Assembly: GCA_016217595.1 (NCBI GenBank)
Contig: JACRHS010000021.1
Location: forward strand, 157,156-221,155
Direction of reading: 5' to 3'
From: Opitutia bacterium
GTDB lineage: Bacteria; Verrucomicrobiota; Verrucomicrobiia; Opitutales; Opitutaceae
Length of the DNA stretch: 64,000 nucleotides
This document shows, piece after piece, positions 1 to 6,937 of this stretch; the first letter of the stretch is position 1, and every line of letters starts with the position of its first letter. The notes beneath the pieces were generated by a model. The model worked only from the letters and a program-made list of their open reading frames with translations, was not told the DNA's origin and searched no databases. A program made the position numbers and the translations under genes.

Positions 1-43
1 ACGCGACATCTCCCGCTGACCGCGGGCGCGCGCATCGGCCGGC

Positions 44-760
44 TCACGGCGCCGTAGGCGGAGGCGGCGGCTCGGCATTCTGCGCCGGCACCGCGGTGTG
101 TCGCAGCACCACCGTCTGTAATTCTTTCCGGCCGGCCAGCCGCAGCGTGACCTTTACGGGAATCTCGTCGGACGTCACGCCGAGGCGCGAGACGACGCGC
201 TCCGGCCCGCCGGTCTGCCCCGGCGCGAGCGTGATCCGATCCGGCTTGAGCGCGAAATTGCCGAGGTCGGAAACGAAATCCACGACCTCCACGACCGCGG
301 GCGAGCCCTCTTTGGTCTGGTTGACGAGTTCCAACCGGAGCGTGACCGGCGGCATCGTGCTGCCGAGCTGACCGCCCATGTGGCGCGGCATGCCGCCGCC
401 TTCGCCCCCATGCCCCTCCATGCCCGGGCCGCCCATGCCAGGTCCACCGCCCATGCCACCGCCACGGCGGCCGCCGCCGCGCCCCATGCCCCCGCCTTTG
501 CCGCTCCCGCGATCTTCGCCACTGCCGCCACCGGGCTTGCCGCCCATGTGGATGCCGCGGGTGAGATAAACGCGCGCCACGAGCTGGCCGTCGAAAAAGG
601 CGGCGTCGCCTTGCATCGCGATCGGCCGCGGAGCCGCTTCAGGCCCCATGCCATCGGGCGGGCCATGGCGCCGGGACGGACCGCTTTCGCAGCCAGTCAA
701 CAACAGGAAAAAACCGACGCCGCACAGCAGACACGTCGAGAGAGCAAGGGACTTTTTCAT
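44..760 (-). CDS. Met/Gly/His-rich lipoprotein of ECF sigma operon
   Basis: This 238-residue protein begins with a lipoprotein signal: a hydrophobic segment at residues 11-22 ends in LLLTGC, so Cys24 is the predicted lipidated residue. Residues 70-120 are low complexity, dominated by Gly, Met, Arg and His (runs of GGGM, GMGG, EGHGG), which suggests metal binding but proves nothing. The C-terminal third looks like a small beta domain and ends in a proline run. The start at the ATG ending at 760 is chosen because it gives the lipobox; the open frame continues upstream without one. It is the last gene of a four-gene minus-strand cluster headed by a sigma factor, 76 bases after its neighbour. I do not recognise a specific family; an envelope metal or stress protein is inference. 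Confidence 0.7.
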   Translation of the reverse strand: MKKSLALSTCLLCGVGFFLLLTGCESGPSRRHGPPDGMGPEAAPRPIAMQGDAAFFDGQLVARVYLTRGIHMGGKPGGGSGEDRGSGKGGGMGRGGGRRGGGMGGGPGMGGPGMEGHGGEGGGMPRHMGGQLGSTMPPVTLRLELVNQTKEGSPAVVEVVDFVSDLGNFALKPDRITLAPGQTGGPERVVSRLGVTSDEIPVKVTLRLAGRKELQTVVLRHTAVPAQNAEPPPPPTAP

Positions 761-836
761 GGTAAAAGAAAGACGCAGAAGTACCCGCCCGGGGACCGCG
801 CGTAAACCGCCATGTTCCCTGTCGTGCCGCCGAAGA

Positions 837-1535
837 TTATTTCTTGGGCTCGAGCTGGGCGCGGTTGGCGATTTCGGAAATGCGGTACAACTGCACCGAG
901 GGCGGCGGCGTGATGTCGACCAGTTGCAAGAATCGCGCCCGGCGCTCCAGCAGCATTTCGCGCAACCGCACCTGCTGTTCGGCGTCGAGGCCCAGTTTCT
1001 GGGTGAAACGCTCGACGGCCAGCGGCACAAACACGATGGAGGACACAAACCAGTCGGACTCGTAAATCATGCGCGGTTTCGGCGCGGGGGCCGGCGCGGG
1101 GGCGACGGCCGGCTTGGCGTCGGGCTTGGCGGCAGCGGCGGGCGCGGGTGTCGCTGCCGGCGCGGGCGTCGGCGCTTTGGGCGGCGTGCTCACCGCGGTC
1201 TTGCGCCGCTGCAATTCTTCGAGCCGCTGGCACTGTTCGGCGGAGAGGATCGTCTCAAAGTCAGTGCGGAAATCGGCCTCGATCTCGTCGAATTCCTCGC
1301 GAAACGCCTCCATTTGCGGACGCAGCTTGTCGATCTCGGCGTTGATTTCGCGCCAGAGGTCGGGCCGGGCGCTGGCGAGCGCGGGGCCGGAACGCACGAT
1401 GTTGCGCAGCTCGCTGAAAACCATGGCCGGCGGCGGCGGCACGGGTTTGACCCGGCGCGATATCCAGTAGCCGGCCCCGAGTCCGACGCCGAAGCCCGCG
1501 ACCGTCAGCAGCGTGAGAGCGACCCGCGTTTTCAT
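837..1535 (-). CDS. membrane-anchored periplasmic LTXXQ/CpxP-like protein
   Basis: A 232-residue protein with an N-terminal membrane segment (residues 5-22) followed by Pro-rich linkers and two helical segments. Each helical part ends in a motif resembling the LTXXQ signature of Spy/CpxP/CnrX-type periplasmic proteins: ILSAEQCQRLEEL near residue 100 and LGLDAEQQVRLREML near residue 190. A Pro/Ala-rich linker of about 45 residues separates them. Start ATG at 1535 overlaps the upstream stop as ATGA, so the pair is probably translationally coupled. In CnrX/ZraP-type systems such proteins sense envelope stress or metals and act on an anti-sigma factor. The position beside an anti-sigma candidate fits that role, but the family assignment is by motif only. 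Confidence 0.65.
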   Translation of the reverse strand: MKTRVALTLLTVAGFGVGLGAGYWISRRVKPVPPPPAMVFSELRNIVRSGPALASARPDLWREINAEIDKLRPQMEAFREEFDEIEADFRTDFETILSAEQCQRLEELQRRKTAVSTPPKAPTPAPAATPAPAAAAKPDAKPAVAPAPAPAPKPRMIYESDWFVSSIVFVPLAVERFTQKLGLDAEQQVRLREMLLERRARFLQLVDITPPPSVQLYRISEIANRAQLEPKK

Positions 1536-1822
1536 AGCGTGTCTTCCTGTCCGAGCTTGGTGCCTTCCGCCGCGACCACGCTCCACTGCGCGAGCGCCTC
1601 GTCGTTGGCGCGGTGCTCCCGCCAGGAATTGACCGCCAGAGTGAGGGCGAGACAGGCCATCACCGCGCCAAAGCCGACGAGGACGGCGGTCTGCGGCGAC
1701 AACTCATCGCGGGCGGCGGCGACGCGGGCCAGCACGCGCTGCGCCAGATGGGGACGCAAGGCGGCGGTGCCCTGCTTGCGGATGTCGGGCCAAAGGGCGG
1801 AGAGTTCAGGTTCGTTTTGCAT
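1532..1822 (-). CDS. putative single-pass anti-sigma factor
   Basis: A 96-residue protein with a cytosolic N-terminus of about 45 residues and one transmembrane segment (TAVLVGFGAVMACLALTL), followed by a short tail. It overlaps the 3' end of the sigma factor gene by 17 bases and the next gene by four bases. This is the usual arrangement for an ECF sigma factor with its membrane anti-sigma partner. No zinc-binding HxxxCxxC motif is present, so it is not a ZAS-type anti-sigma factor. The assignment rests on position and topology. A start 21 bases upstream (position 1843) is also possible. Confidence 0.6.
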   Translation of the reverse strand: MQNEPELSALWPDIRKQGTAALRPHLAQRVLARVAAARDELSPQTAVLVGFGAVMACLALTLAVNSWREHRANDEALAQWSVVAAEGTKLGQEDTL

Positions 1823-2351
1823 AAAGATCTCGGAGCCGCTCACGCGCGCGGTGCAATCGTGTTTTGATGGTGGTGGTGGTCGTGCCGGTGGCGCGCGCCA
1901 TCTCGGCCAGACTCAGCCCTTCCTGGGCCATGAGCAAAAGTGTGCGATCGCGCGCAGGCAAGCGTTGGAGCAACGCCAGTAACGCTTCGATGCGCTCGCG
2001 TTTGTCGGTATCTACGAAGACCGGCGGATCGTCGGTCGCGGGGTCGAAAAAGGTGAACATGCGCCGCCAGCGTTCGCGGCGGGTGTGGTCGATGCAGGCG
2101 TTGCGGGCGAGGCGGAACAGCCAGGGCTCGAACAACGCCGGGTCGAGCAGGCGCGGCAGCCCCTTTAACATCTTGATCAACACGTCCTGGCAGAGGTCGT
2201 CGACCGGGGCGGCCCGTCCGAGCATGGCATAGACGAAGCCCGCCAACCGCGCTTGATAAGCGACGATCAAAGCGTTCTGCGCCGACATATTGCCGGCCTG
2301 CGCGCGCCGCACGAGTTCGGGCAGCGCGGTGTCGTCGGCTTTGTCCTCCAT
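1806..2351 (-). CDS. ECF-family RNA polymerase sigma factor
   Basis: A 181-residue protein with the two domains of an extracytoplasmic-function sigma factor. Region 2 (about residues 10-85) includes the DDLCQDVLIKM and EPWLFRLARNACIDHTRR segments that contact core polymerase and the -10 element. Region 4 (about 120-175) has the helix-turn-helix GLSLAEMARATG followed by TIKTRLHRARERLR. The start ATG at 2351 matches the family length; the frame stays open upstream to about 2492 but that extension lacks sigma-like sequence. It heads a minus-strand operon with an anti-sigma candidate, an LTXXQ protein and a lipoprotein. Autoregulation from the 142-base divergent space with pdxH is likely but I could not pick a convincing ECF promoter. 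Confidence 0.9.
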   Translation of the reverse strand: MEDKADDTALPELVRRAQAGNMSAQNALIVAYQARLAGFVYAMLGRAAPVDDLCQDVLIKMLKGLPRLLDPALFEPWLFRLARNACIDHTRRERWRRMFTFFDPATDDPPVFVDTDKRERIEALLALLQRLPARDRTLLLMAQEGLSLAEMARATGTTTTTIKTRLHRARERLRDLYAKRT

Positions 2352-2474
2352 GTGACGGGCGATACACTGCACGAGGGCAAGACGGATCAAAAGCCGGAAA
2401 GTTGCCCGATTCTGCGGCCCCCCAGGCCCCGGCAGCGACCGGTTCGCGATCTTTTTTTGACAGCGTCCGCCCCA

Positions 2475-2492
2475 TGACGCACTGTGACGCAC
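2475..2492 (+). promoter_or_regulatory. TGACGCAC direct repeat before pdxH
   Basis: TGACGCAC occurs twice (2475-2482 and 2485-2492) with a 10-base period, ending one base before the pdxH ATG at 2494. A TTGACA hexamer at 2457-2462 lies upstream, but no good -10 element follows at 16-18 bases. The helical-turn spacing is what an operator would show. No regulator is identified, so the function is unknown. Confidence 0.3.
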
Positions 2493-2493
2493 G

Positions 2494-3132
2494 ATGCCGT
2501 CCTACGCCGACATGCGCAAAGACTATACCCTCGCCGGGCTGACCGAGAAAGATCTGGCGCGGGACCCGTTCCGCCAGTTTGAGAAATGGTTCCAGGAGGC
2601 CGAGGGCGCCAAACTCCCCGAGCCCAACGCCATGGTGCTCTCCACTTGCTCGCGCGAAGGGCGGCCGACCTCCCGCACCGTGTTGCTCAAGGGCCTCGAC
2701 GGACGCGGCTTCGTTTTCTTCACCAACTACGACAGCCGCAAAGGCCGCGAGCTCGGCGAGACCGGCCGCGCCTCGCTGCTGTTCCCCTGGATCGCCCTCG
2801 AACGCCAGGTGATGATCGAGGGTTCCGTGGCCAAATTGTCGCGCGAAGAAAGCGCCGTGTATTTCCACAGCCGGCCGTTGCCGAGCCAGCTCGCCGCCTG
2901 GGCCTCGCCGCAAAGCACCATCATCGCCAGCCGCGCCGTGCTGGAATCCGCGATGAAGACCGTGGAGAAAAAATACGCCGGGCAGGAAGTGCCGCTGCCG
3001 CCATCATGGGGCGGCTACCGCGTGTCGCCCGAGACGGTGGAATTCTGGCAGGGCCGTCGCAACCGCCTCCACGACCGCCTGCGTTATCGGCGGGAACAAG
3101 ACGCCTGGATCGTCGAACGCCTCGCCCCCTAG
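2494..3132 (+). CDS. pdxH: pyridoxamine 5'-phosphate oxidase
   Basis: This 212-residue protein has the normal length of PdxH, the FMN-dependent cytosolic enzyme that oxidises pyridoxine or pyridoxamine 5'-phosphate to pyridoxal 5'-phosphate. Family hallmarks in order are the N-terminal MRKDY and DPFRQFEKW segments, the FMN-binding core (SRTVLLKGLD and FVFFTNYDSRKG), the dimer-interface SRPLPSQLAAWASPQS, and the conserved C-terminal EFWQGRRNRLHDR followed by a terminal AP. ATG at 2494 gives the expected N-terminus. It diverges from the ECF sigma operon and is followed by a histidine kinase gene 10 bases downstream, which may be cotranscribed. Confidence 0.96.
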   Translation: MPSYADMRKDYTLAGLTEKDLARDPFRQFEKWFQEAEGAKLPEPNAMVLSTCSREGRPTSRTVLLKGLDGRGFVFFTNYDSRKGRELGETGRASLLFPWIALERQVMIEGSVAKLSREESAVYFHSRPLPSQLAAWASPQSTIIASRAVLESAMKTVEKKYAGQEVPLPPSWGGYRVSPETVEFWQGRRNRLHDRLRYRREQDAWIVERLAP

Positions 3133-3142
3133 CCGCGTCCGC

Positions 3143-4735
3143 GTGAAAACCAAGCGCCCCAGCCCCACCCGCGCCGGCCGTGTCCGGCGCGCCCCCCGTC
3201 CCGCCGCCGCCCCGGCCGCGCTGCTCGCCGCCGCGCTGCAGTGCCAGAGCGAGGGCGTGTTCATCGCCGAGCACCGCGCCCAGGCGGACGGCCTGAAGAT
3301 CGTTTTCGCCAACGCGCGATTCTGCGCGATGACCGGCTACAGCGCCGCGGAACTGCAAACGCGCCGCCACGGTTTTCTACATGCCGACAAAGCCGACCTC
3401 GAACGCCTGCGCCGCTGGGCGGCCAAGGCCGCGCCGAGCAAGGTGTTTGCCGGCGAAGGCGATCTGATCCGCAAAAACGGCGGCACCATTTACGCCGCGT
3501 GGAGTTTCAGCCCGGTGACCGACGCCCGCGGCCGGGTGACGCACATCGTCGCCACCTATCGCGACACCACCGCCAAGCGCGACCTGGAGGAAGCGTTGCT
3601 CCACGCCCAACGACTCGATGCCGTGGGCCGGCTCGCCGGCGGCGTGGCGCACGATTTCAACAACCTCATCTCCGTCATCAACGGCTACTGCCAGATCGTG
3701 GCGGAGAAAATCGGCGACAACCCGGCATTGCGACGCGACATCGAGGAGATCCACAAGGCCGGCCAGAAGGCCGCCACGCTCACCCGGCAGCTGCTCGCCT
3801 TCGGCCGGCGCCAGCCGATGGACCCGCGCATCATCCCGCTCAGCCAGCTCGTGCAGGAAAACGCCGAGATCCTCACACGCGTGCTCGGCAATGCCGGCCG
3901 CCTCGAACTCAAACTCGCCGCCGACGCCGGCCAGGTGCGCGCCGACCCCGATCAACTCCAGCAGGTGTTGCTCAATCTCACCCTCAACGCCCGCGATGCG
4001 TTGCGCGACCACGGCTGTGTGACGATCAGCACCGCCCGCCATGAAATCAAAACGGGCCGCCATCATCGCCCCTCGGACATCCCGCCGGGCCAGTACGTCG
4101 TCCTCTCGGTGGCCGACAACGGCACGGGCATGGACGCCGACACGCAATCGCACCTCTTCGAACCATTCTTCACCACCAAGGAGCCGGGCAAAGGCAGCGG
4201 TCTCGGCCTCGCGCTCGTCTACGGCGTGGTGCAGCAAAGCAACGGCTTCATCCGCGTGCACAGTGCACTTCTCGTCGGCTCCACCTTCGAAATTTATCTG
4301 CCGCTCGTCGCCGGCCCCGCCGAACCCGTCACCGCCCGGCCGCTCCCCATGCTCACGCCCACGCGCGGCCACGAGACTGTGCTGCTGGTCGAAAGCGATG
4401 CGGTCGTCGGCAAAATGGTGTCCGGCATGCTCACCTCCGACGGCTATCAGGTGATGACTGCGCACGATGCGGTCCAGGCGCTGCAACTGGCGCGCACGCT
4501 CGGGCAACCGCCGCACATTCTCATCGCCTCCATCGGCGAACAGGAGGGCTGCGATCAACTCGTGCAAGCCCTGCGCGAACGGAACCCCAACCTCTGCGTG
4601 CTCTGCACCGCACCCTGCGAACAAATCTGCCCCTCGGCGTGCATGACCGCGGCGCGGCGGCTCTGTCTGCCCAAGCCTTTTGCCCTGAGCGAACTGCTCA
4701 AGGCGACCCGGCAGCTGCTCGACGGCGGCGCCTAA
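3143..4735 (+). CDS. PAS hybrid histidine kinase with degenerate receiver
   Basis: A 530-residue soluble sensor kinase starting at GTG 3143, 10 bases after pdxH. Domains in order: a PAS domain (about residues 30-145), a HisKA dimerisation helix with phospho-acceptor His170 in GGVAHDFNN, an HATPase domain with N-box Asn282, DNGTG (325-329) and GSGLGLAL (351-358), and a C-terminal receiver-like domain (about 411-527). No membrane segment is seen. The receiver keeps the conserved Lys511 in LPKPF, but the phospho-acceptor Asp is replaced by Ser463 (HILIASIGE) and one of the paired acidic residues is lost (VESD). It is therefore probably a pseudo-receiver. The gene is convergent with siaD and their stop codons overlap. 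A link to the Sia module is possible but rests only on adjacency. Confidence 0.9.
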   Translation: MKTKRPSPTRAGRVRRAPRPAAAPAALLAAALQCQSEGVFIAEHRAQADGLKIVFANARFCAMTGYSAAELQTRRHGFLHADKADLERLRRWAAKAAPSKVFAGEGDLIRKNGGTIYAAWSFSPVTDARGRVTHIVATYRDTTAKRDLEEALLHAQRLDAVGRLAGGVAHDFNNLISVINGYCQIVAEKIGDNPALRRDIEEIHKAGQKAATLTRQLLAFGRRQPMDPRIIPLSQLVQENAEILTRVLGNAGRLELKLAADAGQVRADPDQLQQVLLNLTLNARDALRDHGCVTISTARHEIKTGRHHRPSDIPPGQYVVLSVADNGTGMDADTQSHLFEPFFTTKEPGKGSGLGLALVYGVVQQSNGFIRVHSALLVGSTFEIYLPLVAGPAEPVTARPLPMLTPTRGHETVLLVESDAVVGKMVSGMLTSDGYQVMTAHDAVQALQLARTLGQPPHILIASIGEQEGCDQLVQALRERNPNLCVLCTAPCEQICPSACMTAARRLCLPKPFALSELLKATRQLLDGGA

Positions 4736-5853
4736 CCCGGCAGAGTGGCGCGGTGGCGCTGCCGTGCAACGGTCGCGCGACCCAGCCACGATTCCATGCT
4801 CTCGGCCGCCTCCAGCAACGCCCAGCCGGCGCTGGCGCGCACCCCCGCCCCCTCGGCGGTCGGACATTTCACTGCGGCGACCTTGGTGCAAAGCTGCTCG
4901 ACCGCGGCCTGAACTTCGTCCGGATGCAACACGCGCACCACGAGCAAAAATTCGTCGCCGTCCCACCGCCCGCAGATGCCCGCCGGGCCGGCCGTGGCGC
5001 CGAGCAGGCGCGCCACCGCGACCAACGCGCGGTCGCCCGTCTCAAAACCGTGGCGACGGTTGAAATCGCTCAAGCTCACCAGATCGAGCATCACCACGCC
5101 CAGCCCGCGCGGCGCGGCGATTGATTGGGCGCGGGCCAGTTCGAGTCGTTGGAGGACACCGCGACGGTTGAGCAGCCCGGTGAGCGGATCGCTCAGCGCC
5201 GCCCACTCGGTCGCGAGGTGGGCCTTGTGAAACTCGGCGTGGTAGCGGTCGCTGATCTCGGCGATGCGCTGCATCCGTTTGTGCAGCCGGACATATTTGT
5301 GAAACAGCGCCTTCAGGTCGGCGTGCAGCGGCATGTCCTGGTTCTGCGGATCGTTCACCAACGGCAGAAAACGCGCGATCACCTGGTCGCCCAAATCCTC
5401 CGCTGAGAGCCGCGCCGCCGGAATGGTCCGTGTGGCGGGCAGCGCCGGCAGATCGGAGGCCGTGAGCACGTCGGCGTAAAACCGGTGGGCGCACGTCGGA
5501 CACATGCCGTGGCTGAAAATCGTGCCGGTGTGCTGGGTGATGTAGGTTTCGAGCGAATGCCACTGGCCCTGCTCGTCGCGGATCTGTTTGCACGAGGAAC
5601 AGATCGCGAGCATGCCGTGCAACGTCTTGTTGCGGCGCAGCGCCTCCTGCAACTCGCGCACCAGCGTCTTGACCTGCGTCTGGTAGGAATCGCTGATGCG
5701 CGCAGTCTTCGCGAAACGCCGGTTGATTTTCACCAGCGCGCCATAGAGCTCGCGCGCTTCCGCCAGCGGGAGCGGTCCGGCCTCGTTGTCGGGCGCCAGG
5801 CGGGCGCTGTACTTCGCGATGATCGGATGTTCGTTGGGATCGGCGGGAGGCAT
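4732..5853 (-). CDS. siaD: diguanylate cyclase SiaD with CxxC/CxxC insert
   Basis: A 373-residue GGDEF protein, last gene of the siaABCD-type operon; it makes c-di-GMP from two GTP. The GGDEF domain (about 215-370) has metal-binding Asp257, substrate residues Asn265 and Asp274, and the signature DGDEF at 298-302. The first Gly of the signature is Asp, which occurs in active variants. I see no RxxD inhibitory site upstream of the signature, so product inhibition may be weak. Unlike the short SiaD of Pseudomonas (about 250 residues), it carries a segment at 80-130 with Cys85-x2-Cys88 and Cys118-x2-Cys121 around a CSSCKQIRDEQG/FSHGMC core. This element is common in sensor proteins and is probably a zinc ribbon. 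Helical stretches flank it. An in-frame TTG at 5862 overlapping the siaC stop is an alternative start. Confidence 0.9.
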   Translation of the reverse strand: MPPADPNEHPIIAKYSARLAPDNEAGPLPLAEARELYGALVKINRRFAKTARISDSYQTQVKTLVRELQEALRRNKTLHGMLAICSSCKQIRDEQGQWHSLETYITQHTGTIFSHGMCPTCAHRFYADVLTASDLPALPATRTIPAARLSAEDLGDQVIARFLPLVNDPQNQDMPLHADLKALFHKYVRLHKRMQRIAEISDRYHAEFHKAHLATEWAALSDPLTGLLNRRGVLQRLELARAQSIAAPRGLGVVMLDLVSLSDFNRRHGFETGDRALVAVARLLGATAGPAGICGRWDGDEFLLVVRVLHPDEVQAAVEQLCTKVAAVKCPTAEGAGVRASAGWALLEAAESMESWLGRATVARQRHRATLPG

Positions 5854-5858
5854 GGCGT

Positions 5859-6242
5859 TCAACGACCGGACAAGGGCAGGATGCGGAAGGGCACGCGGAC
5901 TTCTTCGCGAAACTCCTCGGCATTGCTGAGCGCGCGGTCGTTCTCAGCGTCGTAATACCAGTTTACCTGCACGACCTTGCCGCCCTCGTAGGCGTCTTCG
6001 AGCAGGTCGAGGATGTCCATGACGCTCTTGGTGCTGCCGGTGTTGAGGTAGCTGAGGTTGAAATTGAAAGTCAGCGGAACGGATGCCGTGGGAAGGTACT
6101 GCTGCAGCCACACGAGCAGCGGGCGGTAATACTCGAAGGAGTTCTCCGGGTACGATTCGCCGGTCATCGCCATGATGCCCGCGGCGGCATCGAACGCGAC
6201 CTCGGGCGTGGATTTGCTTCGAGCAAGGTTGAGGTTTTCCAT
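5859..6242 (-). CDS. siaC: SiaC-type phospho-switch protein (DUF1987)
   Basis: A 127-residue protein of the SiaC/DUF1987 family, whose Pseudomonas aeruginosa member binds and activates SiaD when unphosphorylated and is controlled by the SiaB kinase and SiaA phosphatase. The conserved core FNLSYLNTGSTK spans residues 61-72 and contains Thr68, the same position as the phosphorylated Thr reported for the Pseudomonas protein. The N-terminal STPEVAFD, the EYYRPLLVWL helix and the VNWYYD segment are also family features. The start ATG at 6242 lies 7 bases after the siaB stop, and its stop is 5 bases before the siaD ATG. The tight spacing and gene order match the characterised operon. Confidence 0.9.
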   Translation of the reverse strand: MENLNLARSKSTPEVAFDAAAGIMAMTGESYPENSFEYYRPLLVWLQQYLPTASVPLTFNFNLSYLNTGSTKSVMDILDLLEDAYEGGKVVQVNWYYDAENDRALSNAEEFREEVRVPFRILPLSGR

Positions 6243-6249
6243 GGGAGAA

Positions 6250-6798
6250 TCAAACGAGGGCGCGCAGACTGAAAAAGGAGCAGTGATCCGAAACCGGCCG
6301 CAAGTTGTAATCGAGCGGCTGGGCGGCTTTGCGGGACATGTCGATGAGGCCGAGACCGGCGCTGTGCTGCCCGGGTGCGAGCGGACGCCGCATCTGCTCC
6401 TTGTAGAGCTGGCGCAGCGCGGCGGCATCGAGCGCGCGGAGCTTGTCGAGATGCGCGGCGAGCGTGCCGACATCCGCCTGCGCAACGAGGTTGCCGGAGC
6501 GGATCACGTAGCGGTCGCCGGCTTTGCCGATGACGACGATGGCGTCGTTGTAGTCGGCAGCGGCGTCGCCCTCGGCGGCCTTGCGGGCGGCGTAATTGCG
6601 GACGTTCTGGGTCTGTTCGATGAACACCGAAAACACATCCATGAGCGAGGCCTTGGCCACCTGCTCGGTTTCGAGATAACGGCGGACGGCGTTGCCCAGC
6701 TCCTCGATGATGGAGTGCGAAAACGGACCGGCGAAACAGATGAGCGTGCCGTCCTGTTTGAAGCCGTCGCGGAAGTCGTAGAGATCGATGGGTGTCAT
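6250..6798 (-). CDS. siaB: SiaB-family protein kinase
   Basis: A 182-residue cytosolic protein matching the SiaB family, the GHKL-like kinase that phosphorylates SiaC. Recognised features are the N-terminal DGTLICFAGPFSHSIIEELGN, a central FIEQTQNVRNYAA helix carrying the conserved Asn of the ATP-binding fold, and a C-terminal AGLGLIDMSRKAAQPLDYN, which looks like the Gly-containing lid segment. It lies between siaA (139-base gap) and siaC (7 bases), the same order as in Pseudomonas. The start ATG at 6798 has no Shine-Dalgarno sequence and is preceded by a C/T-rich tract. Confidence 0.88.
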   Translation of the reverse strand: MTPIDLYDFRDGFKQDGTLICFAGPFSHSIIEELGNAVRRYLETEQVAKASLMDVFSVFIEQTQNVRNYAARKAAEGDAAADYNDAIVVIGKAGDRYVIRSGNLVAQADVGTLAAHLDKLRALDAAALRQLYKEQMRRPLAPGQHSAGLGLIDMSRKAAQPLDYNLRPVSDHCSFFSLRALV

Positions 6799-6937
6799 GC
6801 GGGGAAGGGAAATTGCATCATATTTTCGGGCCGAAAAAAGCCGGCCGGCATCGTCCGGTCAGACTGGAATGACCCGCGCCGCCCCGGCCCGCCGCAGCGA
6901 AGCGGGGGATGACGGCGAGAAATCGGTGTCCGGCGGT

